Source of the DNA: a virus
Virus record (IMG/VR): IMGVR_UViG_3300046536_000466
Coordinates: 1 to 57,068 of that record
DNA: 57,068 nucleotides
Direction: 5' to 3' (one strand)
The notes under the pieces are model-generated. The model worked only from the letters and a program-made list of their open reading frames with translations, was not told where the DNA came from and ran no database searches. A program made the translations under genes and the position numbers. Below, piece by piece: positions 1-6,961 of this stretch; positions within the stretch are counted from its first letter, which is position 1; every line of letters begins with the position of its first letter.

Positions 1-127
1 TGTAGAAGACGCGGGTCGACTTGTGCACGGTCCAGGAGCAGTGCTCGCCGCTGCACCGGGTGCGGAGGGTGCCGGTGTCGTACCAGATGTCGACGTGGGC
101 GCCTGCGACGGTGAGGTAGCGGGCGAT
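1..127. repeat. Terminal direct repeat, left copy (circular overlap)
   Basis: Bases 1-127 are identical to 56942-57068. A length of exactly 127 is a common assembler k-mer size, and a single open reading frame continues without a break when the two ends are joined once. I read this as the overlap of a circular contig, not as a biological terminal repeat. Confidence 0.93.
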
Positions 128-169
128 CGTCGTCTCAGGCCACGGCTCGGTGGTGGGCTGCTGGCTCAT
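1..169 (-). CDS. Small Cys/His protein, N-terminal part (gene crosses the circular joint)
   Basis: The ATG lies at 167-169 and its first base overlaps the TGA of the upstream 65-codon gene (ATGA). The frame runs off the left end and continues at 56941 and below. The joined protein is about 94 residues. This part holds the start (MSQQPTTEPWPETTIARYL) and a CSGEHCSW cysteine pair. The layout, a Cys pair followed by a His/Cys pair near the C terminus, suggests a small metal-binding protein of the kind found beside Streptomyces plasmid transfer genes. Function unknown. Confidence 0.8.
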   Translation of the reverse strand, partial: MSQQPTTEPWPETTIARYLTVAGAHVDIWYDTGTLRTRCSGEHCSWTVHKSTRVFY

Positions 170-363
170 GCCGCTGCCGCCGCGAGGTTCTGGTCGGCGA
201 GCTGCCACAGCTCCCGGGCGCGGGTCTCGTTGCCCGCTGCTTCGGCGTCGGCCGCGGCGTTGGCGTAGAGGAGGCCGGCGAGGCGGGTGAGCTGGTCGGC
301 CTCGGCGAGCGCGTCCGCGCTGGGGGTGGGCTGCTGGTGGGGCTGGTGGGTAGCGTGTCCCAT
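166..363 (-). CDS. Small helical hypothetical protein, first gene of the tra/spd operon
   Basis: 65 codons, ATG at 363, Ala-rich and helical (ALAEADQLTRLAGLLYANAA), no membrane segment. Its stop overlaps the start of the next gene in an ATGA. It is the first gene of the leftward operon that, across the circular joint, leads to SpdB2-like and TraB-like genes. It faces the plus-strand HTH gene at 531 across a 167-bp promoter region. Function unknown. Confidence 0.72.
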   Translation of the reverse strand: MGHATHQPHQQPTPSADALAEADQLTRLAGLLYANAAADAEAAGNETRARELWQLADQNLAAAAA

Positions 364-474
364 AGGACCTGCTCCTTCGTCGTGGTTGTGGGTGGGTCCG
401 CCCCCGGCCCATATGGCGTTCGCAGCGCCGGGCCGGGGGCTTTGTGCTTAGTAGCGTGGTGCCACTTCCAGCAC

Positions 475-493
475 TGTAGGGGAACCCCCTACA
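475..493. promoter_or_regulatory. Operator-like palindrome between divergent operons
   Basis: TGTAGGGG-AAC-CCCCTACA: perfect 8-base arms around 3 bases. It lies 37 bases before the GTG of the HTH gene at 531 and about 110 bases before the start of the leftward tra/spd operon. A repressor encoded by the 531 gene is the natural candidate to bind it; that is inference. Confidence 0.55.
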
Positions 494-530
494 CTTTGGC
501 CAGTGGCCCGCCCAAGAGAAGGGGTCGGGT

Positions 531-824
531 GTGACCGAGGAGGCGCAGCGGGTGTTCGATGCCATCGACGCGCTGAAGGAGATCGCGGACCCAGCCGAGA
601 GAGCGCGCGCCTTGGGCGAGGTGCTGAAGGCGCTGCCGGGTCAGAACAAGTCGCTCAAGGAGGCGCGGCAAGAGGCGGTGCAGGAGCTGCTCGCGCGGCC
701 GGGTGCGTCGCTGCGCACCGTGGGCGCCGACTTGGACGTCAGCTTCAGCACGGTGCAGGACATCGTGAAGGGCTACTCGGGGTCGGGGAAGAACCGGCCG
801 AGGGTGAAGAAGGCAGAGGAGTAG
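531..824 (+). CDS. Small helix-turn-helix DNA-binding protein
   Basis: 97 codons, GTG start with the purine-rich stretch AAGAGAAGGGG upstream. The N-terminal half is a charged helix (RARALGEVLKALPGQNKSLKEARQ). The C-terminal part, about residues 55-80, reads as a sigma-4/resolvase-like HTH (GASLRTVGADLDVSFSTVQDIVKGY). It resembles in plan the two other small regulators at 10498 and 51778. It heads a four-gene plus-strand operon and probably regulates the divergent promoter that also serves the tra/spd operon. Target unproven. Confidence 0.7.
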   Translation: MTEEAQRVFDAIDALKEIADPAERARALGEVLKALPGQNKSLKEARQEAVQELLARPGASLRTVGADLDVSFSTVQDIVKGYSGSGKNRPRVKKAEE

Positions 825-826
825 GC

Positions 827-1042
827 GTGGCGAGGAACGAGTACCACTTCGTGATCACCCTCCAGTTCCGGCGGGAGGGCGAGCTGGGGGTCATGGCGAA
901 CACCGTGACGGGGACGGTGGCGGCGAAGCGCGGGGACACCCGGCAGACGCTGTATCAGCGGGTGTTGAAGGACGCGTGCGAGACGTTGCGCGCGGAGGAT
1001 CCGGTGACGATGTTCTTTGATCTTCAGCGGAACGACCTGTAG
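827..1042 (+). CDS. Conserved-looking small protein, unknown function
   Basis: 71 codons. The GTG at 827 follows GGCAGAGGAGTAG, a good ribosome site that overlaps the stop of the preceding gene. The protein begins VARNEYHFVITLQF and has an alternating beta pattern followed by a helix (TLYQRVLKDACETL) and an acidic end. No cysteines or membrane segments. Probably translated together with the HTH gene before it. I do not recognise it. Confidence 0.68.
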   Translation: MARNEYHFVITLQFRREGELGVMANTVTGTVAAKRGDTRQTLYQRVLKDACETLRAEDPVTMFFDLQRNDL

Positions 1043-1044
1043 GG

Positions 1045-1518
1045 GTGAGCGGCGTGGATCTGGTGCAGTGGCTCGGCGAGCAGCTCGACAAGGACGAACG
1101 GATCACGCGGGCCGTGCGCGTCCCTCACGACTGGCACCAGGGTCCGGGGGATGATCCGGAGTGGACGGACGCGGAGCTGGTCTGTATGTGGCCGCCCGAG
1201 TTCCACACCCCCTACGAGCGGGACAAGCACTGGCGCGGCCTCACTGTGGAAGGGGTCCAGTTGGCCGCGTTCATCGCCGAGCATGATCCAGCTCGGGTGC
1301 TGCGCGAGATCGAAGCGAAGCGGCAGATCGTGAAGTTGCACGGACGAGCCACCCTTCGCGGCGGAGGCGGTGCGCAGCACTTCGACACGAGCACCGTGTG
1401 CCGCTCCTGCGAGCCGAACCACCAGTTCCCCGAGCAGTCGTGGCCCTGCCCGACGCTCCGCCTACTCGCCCTGCCCTATGCGGACCGCGAGGGCTTCCGG
1501 GAGGAGTGGCGTCCGTGA
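1045..1518 (+). CDS. DUF6221-like protein with C-terminal Cys motif
   Basis: 157 codons, GTG start 2 bases after the previous stop. The body is helical (VDLVQWLGEQLDKDERI...). The C-terminal part has CRSC, then WPCPTLRLLALPYADREG, ending REEWRP. This pattern is what I associate with the DUF6221 family of Streptomyces mobile elements; function is not known for the family. A related CxxC...PCxT...AL signature appears in three minus-strand genes at 1.9-3.3 kb. Confident that it is coding, less so about the family name. Confidence 0.78.
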   Translation: MSGVDLVQWLGEQLDKDERITRAVRVPHDWHQGPGDDPEWTDAELVCMWPPEFHTPYERDKHWRGLTVEGVQLAAFIAEHDPARVLREIEAKRQIVKLHGRATLRGGGGAQHFDTSTVCRSCEPNHQFPEQSWPCPTLRLLALPYADREGFREEWRP

Positions 1519-1583
1519 GTGATACCGCCTGGGGCTGACACCCCACCCGAGCCCCTGCCGCGTGCCGTGGTGGGGGCTCATCC

Positions 1584-1841
1584 ATGCCCGTTTATGATCA
1601 CCGCGTGGACCTCCCCGATGATCTGATCAACCTCGAACGTCAGGCTGAGGCCGAGCGGGCTGCGATGGCAGGCCTGGCCGGGCCGCCGTATGAGGAGCAG
1701 TGGCGGAAGTGGCGGCGCGCGGCCGCGAAGGTGCAGGCCGCGATCACCGCACACGCGACGGCGACCGGGGAGAACCGGATGTCCGTCGAGATGGCTGTGA
1801 AGAAGGCGGTCCGGCACGCGAGCGAAGACCCGGCGGAGTAG
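1584..1841 (+). CDS. Hypothetical protein
   Basis: 85 codons, ATG start. Mostly helical, with alternating charged residues (LINLERQAEAERAAMAGL, then KKAVRHASEDPAE at the end). It is the last gene of the plus-strand operon and is followed within 12 bases by a strong terminator hairpin. There is a 65-base gap before it containing no strong ribosome site, so the start is less certain. Function unknown. Confidence 0.6.
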   Translation: MPVYDHRVDLPDDLINLERQAEAERAAMAGLAGPPYEEQWRKWRRAAAKVQAAITAHATATGENRMSVEMAVKKAVRHASEDPAE

Positions 1842-1852
1842 CCGGCATGCGG

Positions 1853-1887
1853 CTGCGCCCCGCCTCGGGGGATGAGGCGGGGCGCAG
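1853..1887. terminator. Bidirectional terminator hairpin between convergent operons
   Basis: CTGCGCCCCGCCT pairs perfectly with AGGCGGGGCGCAG around a 9-base loop. It separates the plus-strand operon ending at 1841 from the minus-strand operon ending at 1900. Confidence 0.8.
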
Positions 1888-1899
1888 CGCTGTCCACGG

Positions 1900-2490
1900 T
1901 CACGGTTTCCAGTTGGGGCCGCGCAGTCCGGGCGGGACGCTGGTCATCGCGAGACGCACCATCGCCTCCTGGACAGCGGACGGCATCTGGAAGCCGCGCC
2001 CTCCGTCGGCTCGCTCCGGTCGGGGCGGGGTCTCGGGTTGGTCGAGGGTGGCGAGGATCTCGGGTGTGATGCCGTGGGCGTGGGCGAGGTCGAGGAGTTC
2101 CGGGCACTCGTTGAGGTTGTCGACGTTGGAGAGGTCGGCGTATCCGTAGGTGCCGCAGCCGTGGCAGGCCGGTTCGTAGTAGTTGCTGGGGTCGAGGTGG
2201 TGGCGGTTGAGGATGCGGCGGTCGGCTTCGCAGCGGAGCAGCACGTTGTCCGGGTCGTGGGTGACGATGTGGTCGGCGTCCGGGGAGTGCGGCGGTGTGG
2301 TGCTCCAGTAGATCCGCTCGTAGGCGATCGAGGCGATGCGGGCTTGGTCGGGTGCGGACTGCCAGCCGTCGGTGTCGCGGTCGACGATGACCCCGTCGAA
2401 GACGTGGCGCCAGTCCGTGGCGGTGCAGGCGCGGGCGGTGGCTTCGGTCTCGTTGACGCGTTGGGTGATCCAGCCGTGCAGATCAGGCAT
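1900..2490 (-). CDS. DUF6221-like protein, C-terminal extension
   Basis: 196 codons, ATG at 2490, overlapping the end of the upstream gene by 8 bases. The N terminus MPDLHGWITQRVNETEATA resembles the start of the DUF6221-like protein at 1045 in style, and the centre has CHGCGTYGYAD in place of the usual CxxC. The remainder is a Pro-rich C-terminal tail. It is the last gene of the long early operon. Function unknown. Confidence 0.7.
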   Translation of the reverse strand: MPDLHGWITQRVNETEATARACTATDWRHVFDGVIVDRDTDGWQSAPDQARIASIAYERIYWSTTPPHSPDADHIVTHDPDNVLLRCEADRRILNRHHLDPSNYYEPACHGCGTYGYADLSNVDNLNECPELLDLAHAHGITPEILATLDQPETPPRPERADGGRGFQMPSAVQEAMVRLAMTSVPPGLRGPNWKP

Positions 2491-2836
2491 GACGCGGCTC
2501 CCGATGCTTGTAGTCAGACATCCCGCAGCGCGCGCACAGCCCGCTGTCCTCGGTCGTGGTCGGCAGTCGGTATGCCGCGCACACGTCGCCATCCTTCGCC
2601 GCCATCGGCAGGTACCGCCAGCGAGTTCCGTGCTCGTCCAGGTGGCTGCCGCTGTGCTGGGGCCGGAGCACGCACTCGGTGGACTGGCCGTGCTCGAAGA
2701 ACGCGGGCTTCTCCGCGCCGCAGCGTTCGCCTGACCGCAGGGCAAGGCGGGCTTTGCGTGCTCGACCGAGTGCCCACACGGCCACAGCAGCCCAGGTCCA
2801 GCAGATGGCGGTGGCGATGATCCAGTCCGTCGTCAC
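2483..2836 (-). CDS. Small membrane-anchored protein with cysteine pairs
   Basis: 117 codons from a GTG at 2836 that overlaps the upstream stop (GTGA). Residues 4-24 (DWIIATAICWTWAAVAVWALG) form one membrane segment. The rest is soluble and contains several cysteines, ending LCARCGMSDYKHREPRHA, so a cytoplasmic metal-binding tail is possible. Function unknown. Confidence 0.7.
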   Translation of the reverse strand: MTTDWIIATAICWTWAAVAVWALGRARKARLALRSGERCGAEKPAFFEHGQSTECVLRPQHSGSHLDEHGTRWRYLPMAAKDGDVCAAYRLPTTTEDSGLCARCGMSDYKHREPRHA

Positions 2837-3048
2837 GGCTGCTCCTGTCCGTCGAGTGCGGCCACTGTCGGGCACGGCCACTCCTGGTACCGGTCGTTCG
2901 TCGAGCACCACGTGCACGTCTCGTACTCCCGCTGGTGCAGCGCCCGGACGCGTTTGATCCGGGCGCAAGTGGCGGCGTGCATCTCGGCGAGCTGCGTGGC
3001 GTCGAACGCGGCGAGGAGCGCTTCAGCGGCGGGGGTCGGCTCGGTCAT
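2833..3048 (-). CDS. Small CxxC...WPCxT protein
   Basis: 71 codons, ATG at 3048. A helix of about 40 residues is followed by CTWCSTNDRYQEWPCPTVAALDG. The CxxC...WPCPT...AL motif matches the C terminus of the DUF6221-like protein at 1045 and of the next gene upstream at 3045. Three of the cysteines could ligate a metal. Overlaps both neighbours by 4 bases. Function unknown. Confidence 0.72.
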   Translation of the reverse strand: MTEPTPAAEALLAAFDATQLAEMHAATCARIKRVRALHQREYETCTWCSTNDRYQEWPCPTVAALDGQEQP

Positions 3049-3347
3049 CGGTGCTCCTGATCCAGCGCGCGGATCGTGTCGCACGGGTACGACACCGCGT
3101 AGTCCGGGTAGTCGCGGGCGGAGCAGTGCTCGCAGGTACCGGTGTGCTCGTTGCGCCGGTGCAGCGCGCGCACGCGGTCGATGACGGTTTGGAGTTCTTC
3201 GACGCGTCCGGCGTAGGAGCCGGCGGCGACGTCTGCTGACTCGGCTTCGGCCCAGCGGGCGGCTTCGGCTTGGGCGTGGGCGAGGTCGGTGTAGAGCTGG
3301 TCGAGGTCGTTGTCGTTGATCGAGTCGGCGGTGTGACGGTCGGTCAT
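3045..3347 (-). CDS. Small CxxC...YPCxT protein, paralogue of the neighbour
   Basis: 100 codons, ATG at 3347. Long helix with Ala/Glu pattern, then RVRALHRRNEHTGTCEHC and SYPCDTIRALDQ. The RVRALH-CxxC-PCxT-AL order is shared with the protein at 2833, so the two are tandem paralogues. Four-base overlaps on both sides show tight translational coupling. Function unknown. Confidence 0.72.
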   Translation of the reverse strand: MTDRHTADSINDNDLDQLYTDLAHAQAEAARWAEAESADVAAGSYAGRVEELQTVIDRVRALHRRNEHTGTCEHCSARDYPDYAVSYPCDTIRALDQEHR

Positions 3348-3472
3348 CGCTGCCTCCGGTTGCGGTGTGTGAGTGCGTGCCAGGTGTGTCGGATGGTGGT
3401 GAGGGCGCAGTAGGCGAACGGGGCGACGATGACGGTGACGGCGAGGGTCCAGCCCCAGTCGACGCGGGTCAC
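3344..3472 (-). CDS. Very small single-pass membrane protein
   Basis: 42 codons, GTG at 3472 overlapping the upstream TGA (GTGA) and its own stop overlapping the next ATG. Residues 6-25 (GWTLAVTVIVAPFAYCALTT) are hydrophobic; the C terminus is basic (HALTHRNRRQR), as in inner-membrane peptides with a cytoplasmic tail. The exact gene packing on both sides supports it. Confidence 0.62.
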   Translation of the reverse strand: MTRVDWGWTLAVTVIVAPFAYCALTTIRHTWHALTHRNRRQR

Positions 3473-3696
3473 GCGGTGGGCTCGGGTTCGAGAGCGGTGA
3501 TACGGGAGAGGCGGAACAGCCGGTTCGTCATCGGCTCGTTGCTCCCTCGGCAGTTGATCCACATGACGGCTTCGCTGTTGGCCCATTCCGCTGTGCCGAT
3601 GAGGTCGCGCATCTGCTGGAGGAGTCCTTCGGGGATGTCGGCTGTGAGGGTCTCTGGTTGGCCGTTGTCGGGGATCCAGGTGAGTCGGGTGGTCAT
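3469..3696 (-). CDS. Small hypothetical protein (ligand-display type fold unknown)
   Basis: 75 codons, ATG at 3696, overlaps both neighbours by 4 bases. Begins MTTRLTWIPDNGQPETLTADIPEG, with an alternating beta then helix pattern, no cysteine cluster. It reads like the small regulatory or accessory proteins of Streptomyces integrative elements but I do not recognise a family. Confidence 0.65.
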   Translation of the reverse strand: MTTRLTWIPDNGQPETLTADIPEGLLQQMRDLIGTAEWANSEAVMWINCRGSNEPMTNRLFRLSRITALEPEPTA

Positions 3697-3971
3697 GCGG
3701 CTTCCTTGTCTGCACGGCCCCAGGAGGGCGCTGTGGGCTTCGTAGGGGTCGGGATGGGTTCGGGTGCCTGCGGGGCCTGTTCGTCCACCAGAGGCCCCGT
3801 CAGGGCCCGCCATGCCCGCCGTGTCGCCCACGCTCCGGTGAGGATCGCCGTGTACAGGCAGACCGTGACCACGAACGCGGCGGCCACGATCCAGGCGAGG
3901 ACCGCGTCGAGGATCGCGTCGAGGAGGCTGGCCGCGGTGTCGATCACCTCGACGAAGAGCAGCGCGGTCAC
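3693..3971 (-). CDS. Small membrane protein with Pro-rich tail
   Basis: 92 codons, GTG at 3971 inside a GTGA overlap. One long hydrophobic region at about residues 13-50, probably one or two membrane spans, is followed by RRAWRALTG and a Pro/Thr-rich tail. Likely an inner-membrane protein with a cytoplasmic C terminus. Function unknown. Confidence 0.66.
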   Translation of the reverse strand: MTALLFVEVIDTAASLLDAILDAVLAWIVAAAFVVTVCLYTAILTGAWATRRAWRALTGPLVDEQAPQAPEPIPTPTKPTAPSWGRADKEAA

Positions 3972-4228
3972 GAGGCGGCCTTCGCCCGGGCGCAGGCGGG
4001 GCAATCGTCGTGGTGCTCTACAGGCGCGACGGTGACAGTGACCCGATGGCCACACACAGAAGCGATGCGCTGCGCCCAGTCGAGGGTGAGAACGACGCGG
4101 CCGAGCAGCATCTGGCTGAGGTGCTTCTGGCTCACGCCGAGCCGCTCGGCGATCCAGATCTGCTTGAGGCCCGAGGCTTTGACTGCAGCCTGGATCTGGG
4201 CTCGGAGGGTGTCGGAGCTGTCGGCCAT
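3968..4228 (-). CDS. XRE-family helix-turn-helix protein
   Basis: 86 codons, ATG at 4228. Residues 10-50 form a standard XRE HTH (AAVKASGLKQIWIAERLGVS followed by QKHLSQMLLGR). The tail ends HHDDCPACARAKAAS, a CxxC that could bind metal. It lies directly after the HNH endonuclease gene. Probably a local regulator. Confidence 0.78.
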   Translation of the reverse strand: MADSSDTLRAQIQAAVKASGLKQIWIAERLGVSQKHLSQMLLGRVVLTLDWAQRIASVCGHRVTVTVAPVEHHDDCPACARAKAAS

Positions 4229-4231
4229 GGG

Positions 4232-4711
4232 TCAGGCCTCCCCGTCGGGCTGGGCTACGGCGGCGGGGCTGCGGAGGCGGGCTCCCCGCCGTCGGTCACA
4301 CTCCCGCTTGCAGGTGCGGCACTTCCGACTGCCATCCGGCCTGAGAAGCGTGTTCTCGACGGAGAACGGGTGTCCGTTCACGCAGTGCGTCTTGGCCGCG
4401 CACTGGGCCGTCACGCCGCCGCTCCGCATCAGGTTCTCGCGGTGCGAGACGGCCTCCAGGTGCGCCGGGGCGACACAGGACCGATTGCGGCACAGGTGGT
4501 CCAACTCGGTGTTCGTTGGGATCGAGTCCGGCCCGTTCGCCCAGATGAAGGCCCACCGGTGCGCGAGCCCCGAGCGGCCGAAGCGCCCGTAGCCATCGCG
4601 GTCGACGGCTCCAGTCCACTCGATGCACGGGACGCCATCGTGGATTTGGTTGGCGGGTATGGCCTTGGCCCAGAAGCGCCGGTCGGCCTGTGGGTTGGTG
4701 GTGTCGGTCAT
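4232..4711 (-). CDS. HNH homing-type endonuclease
   Basis: 159 codons, ATG at 4711. The core holds ELDHLCRNRSCVAPAHLE followed by NLMRSGG, the standard phage HNH layout: Asp-His of the H site, Asn and a C-terminal His. A downstream NGHPFSVENTLLRPDG and CRTCKREC resemble the C-terminal zinc ribbon of these free-standing enzymes. A strong hairpin lies 40 bases upstream. It sits as an unlinked gene in the early operon, which fits a mobile endonuclease. Cleavage site unknown. Confidence 0.88.
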   Translation of the reverse strand: MTDTTNPQADRRFWAKAIPANQIHDGVPCIEWTGAVDRDGYGRFGRSGLAHRWAFIWANGPDSIPTNTELDHLCRNRSCVAPAHLEAVSHRENLMRSGGVTAQCAAKTHCVNGHPFSVENTLLRPDGSRKCRTCKRECDRRRGARLRSPAAVAQPDGEA

Positions 4712-4750
4712 GCGGACTCCAAGTCGGGGGCTGTGGTGGGATGGGCGGGC

Positions 4751-4779
4751 GGCCGGCCCTGGCATCAACAGGGCCGGCC
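4751..4779. terminator. Hairpin upstream of the HNH gene
   Basis: GGCCGGCCCTG pairs perfectly with CAGGGCCGGCC around a 7-base loop. It lies between the stop of the gene at 4793 and the ATG at 4711, so it may terminate or attenuate the early transcript before the HNH gene. Confidence 0.7.
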
Positions 4780-4792
4780 GTGCTGCGGGTGG

Positions 4793-5320
4793 TCACGGGG
4801 TGGGGCTGACGGCGCCCGCGAGGAGCCACTCCGAGGCGTCACGGAATCCGGCAGCCGCGCACAGATCGGCGGCGAGGCGGAGCGCCTCGGTCTGCGGGAC
4901 GTGGAAGCAGGACTCCGAGATCACGTCCCGTACTTGCAGTGCGACAGTGGGCCGGTCTTCGTCGTCCACGCAGTCGGGGTGGATCGTGAGGAGGTTGCCG
5001 GAAGCGTCGTTCCACAGCAGCGGCTCGCGGCTGTCCGCGGGGGCGCGGACGTCGGTGAGCGGTGTCGGGGTGGGGGCGGTCTCGTCGCCGGGGGTGGCGA
5101 GGAACTCGTGCAGCTTCCGGTCGGCGTCACCGGACGCTGCGCCCTGCCGTGCGATCTGGCCGATCAGGTAGCGGCGCTGGTACTGCAGTCGCCGGACTTC
5201 GTCGACGAGGGTCGTGACGATGGTCGGATCAACCTTGAGGCCGTCATGGTTGGCGGTGATGGCGAGTTCGGCGTAGCTGTCGAGCTGCTGCTCGGTGAGG
5301 GGCGTGTGGTCGGTGGTCAT
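4793..5320 (-). CDS. Hypothetical protein of the early operon
   Basis: 175 codons. I chose the ATG at 5320 because GGAG lies 6 bases before it; an in-frame ATG at 5326 is too close to that site. The protein starts MTTDHTPLTEQQLDSYAEL, has a helical N-terminal half and a beta-rich C-terminal half (TVALQVRDVISESCFHVPQ). No recognisable catalytic motif. This type of protein is frequent in Streptomyces phages; function unknown. Confidence 0.7.
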   Translation of the reverse strand: MTTDHTPLTEQQLDSYAELAITANHDGLKVDPTIVTTLVDEVRRLQYQRRYLIGQIARQGAASGDADRKLHEFLATPGDETAPTPTPLTDVRAPADSREPLLWNDASGNLLTIHPDCVDDEDRPTVALQVRDVISESCFHVPQTEALRLAADLCAAAGFRDASEWLLAGAVSPTP

Positions 5321-5403
5321 GGTCATCTCCGTGTTGGTCGGCGGGTCAGGGGTGTGGGCGGGGTCTGTCGGGTGTCCCGTGTCCGGGTAGCCGCGGCAGA
5401 CGG

Positions 5404-5853
5404 TCAGACAGCGGGCTGCGGCGCCTCGTGGACGGTCCAGGTGCCGTCGGGGCGGCGGATCAGGTGGTCGCCGTAGCGGGCGACGATGCGGTGCTCTCCG
5501 CTGCCGATCCGGAGGCCGACGCAGGTGGTCTTGCCGTCGACGGATTCGAAGTAGCCCTTGGCGTAGTGGCCGTCGTGGTCGACGAGGTCGTCGATCGCGG
5601 CGATGTTGCGGGGGGTGAGCTGCCACGTCTTGCAGCCCGCGGCCTCCAGCTCGACGAGCGGGGCGCAGCGGGAGCACTCGGTGCGGACGTCGGTGAGGTT
5701 GCCGTGCCCGTCGACGTCTCGGCCGTCGACGTCGCCGAGGAGTTGGCCGCAGCCGTTGCAGGCGCGCTTGAGCTTGACGGTGCGGGTGACGGACTGGCCG
5801 TCTTCGCCGTGGGTGATCACGTCGGGGGTGTGGGTGCGAGCGGCGGTGGTCAT
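5404..5853 (-). CDS. Zinc-ribbon hypothetical protein
   Basis: 149 codons, ATG at 5853. Two cysteine pairs, CNGCGQL at about residue 33 and CSRCAPL about 30 residues later, form a likely zinc ribbon. The C-terminal half is beta-rich (HYAKGYFESVDGKTTCVGLR). May bind nucleic acid; function unknown. Confidence 0.7.
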   Translation of the reverse strand: MTTAARTHTPDVITHGEDGQSVTRTVKLKRACNGCGQLLGDVDGRDVDGHGNLTDVRTECSRCAPLVELEAAGCKTWQLTPRNIAAIDDLVDHDGHYAKGYFESVDGKTTCVGLRIGSGEHRIVARYGDHLIRRPDGTWTVHEAPQPAV

Positions 5854-5923
5854 GGCCTGGCCTTTCAGGGGTGTGGTGGTGCGGGGGTGGGGGTCAACGG
5901 GCGGAAACGGATGCAGGCGGCGG

Positions 5924-6580
5924 TCAGGCTTCGTCGGAGTCGTTGACCACGCCGACCTCGCTGCGCAGCGCCTGGTGCTTCTCGTCCTGGTCCTCGCAGA
6001 CGACGCGGCCGTCCCGGAGCTCGTCCCAGCCAGCGCCGACGACGGTGTCCGTCGCTTCCTCGACTGAGTCGAAGGCGTGGATGAACTCGGTCTCGCCGAA
6101 GTGGTAGCCGCAGGCCGCGCAGTCGACGGTCACGGCGGTCGTGCGCTTGAAGCCGCCGGGGAGTTCGACGGTCGGCTGTCCGTCGGCCAGTTGGCGGAGC
6201 GCGGCGGCGACGCGGAGGATGCCGACGTTCTCGGAGATCTGCGCCGCCTTCCTCGCCCCGGTGGCGGGCTCGAACTGGCGCAGGCTCTCGGCGATGTCGG
6301 CGGCGACGCGGAACGCGGTGGGGACCTCGGCGTCGGCTACGGCGATGACGGCGTCGGCGAGGCGGGCCCGGTCGTCGCGTCGTTCGAGCTGCGCGTAGGT
6401 GTCGGCCTCCAGCAGGGCGGCCATGTAGCGCTCGCGGCGGTCGTGTTGGCAGGGCTGCTGGTGGTAGAGGCCGCAGTGCTGGTCGGGGTGGACGTTGAGG
6501 ACGTGGTCGCGGAGTGCGCGGTTGTCGGGCTTGACGGTGTCGCAGAGGGTGCAGGCGGTGCGGGTATCGGTGCTGGTCAT
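5924..6580 (-). CDS. Zinc-finger hypothetical protein
   Basis: 218 codons, ATG at 6580. The N terminus contains CTLCDTVKPDNRALRDHVLNVH, in the order of a C2H2 finger, followed by CGLYHQQPCQH. The middle is helical (LLEADTYAQLERRDDRARLADAV) and near the C terminus there is CAACGYHFG. Probably a DNA- or RNA-binding early protein. The gene is isolated by short gaps on both sides. Confidence 0.72.
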   Translation of the reverse strand: MTSTDTRTACTLCDTVKPDNRALRDHVLNVHPDQHCGLYHQQPCQHDRRERYMAALLEADTYAQLERRDDRARLADAVIAVADAEVPTAFRVAADIAESLRQFEPATGARKAAQISENVGILRVAAALRQLADGQPTVELPGGFKRTTAVTVDCAACGYHFGETEFIHAFDSVEEATDTVVGAGWDELRDGRVVCEDQDEKHQALRSEVGVVNDSDEA

Positions 6581-6653
6581 GGGGTGTTCTCCTGGTGTGA
6601 GTGGCGGTGTGGTGTGGGCGCGGTGGGTGTTGTTGGGGTGGCGTGTTGGCAGG

Positions 6654-6818
6654 TCAGGCGGCGGCCGGCTGGTTGATGTCGGGGGTGATCTGGTAGCCGC
6701 TGCTGATCAGGTACTGGGCCACGCGCCGGGTGGTGTGGTCGTGGTCTTCGTGGAGGCGTTCGGCGTCTTCGAGGGCGGCGTGGATGGTGGTGAGGGCGGC
6801 GGCGGGGATGTCGTGCAC
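6654..6818 (-). CDS. Small hypothetical protein
   Basis: 54 codons, GTG at 6818 preceded by GGAGGAACC, one of the best ribosome sites in the window. Helical (VHDIPAAALTTIHAALEDAER). Its first 112 bases overlap the 3' part of the zinc-ribbon gene at 6707 in another frame. Because of the strong ribosome site I accept both. Function unknown. Confidence 0.62.
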   Translation of the reverse strand: MHDIPAAALTTIHAALEDAERLHEDHDHTTRRVAQYLISSGYQITPDINQPAAA

Positions 6819-6961
6819 GGTTCCTCCTGGGTGGTCCATTCGGTGATGCGGGCGTCGTGGCTGGGGATGGTGAGCTTTCGGCCGCGGGGGCTGGTGCAGC
6901 GGGTGCCGGGGCGGGCTCCGCACCAGGGGCAGCGGATGGCCCACTCCGGCGGGTTGGTCAC
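6707..6961 (-). CDS. Phage zinc-ribbon protein with long out-of-frame overlap
   Basis: 84 codons, GTG at 6961 in a GTGA overlap with the upstream stop. Residues 1-48 carry CPWCGARPGTRCTSPRGRKL, the pattern of small actinophage zinc-finger proteins. The remaining 36 residues are Pro/Ser/Thr-rich and are read across the coding frame of the 54-codon gene. The tail composition suggests that only the N-terminal half is under selection. A related ribbon ends the upstream protein (CPACQAPLGRHC). Confidence 0.62.
   Translation of the reverse strand: MTNPPEWAIRCPWCGARPGTRCTSPRGRKLTIPSHDARITEWTTQEEPCTTSPPPPSPPSTPPSKTPNASTKTTTTPPGAWPST

Noticed and set aside
1-127. Biological terminal redundancy
   Set aside because: Exactly 127 bp and within a coding gene that is intact only once on the circle; an assembly overlap explains it better.
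4010-5476. 488-codon plus-strand open frame
   Set aside because: Opposite the HNH and early genes. The HNH motif on the minus strand decides the coding strand.
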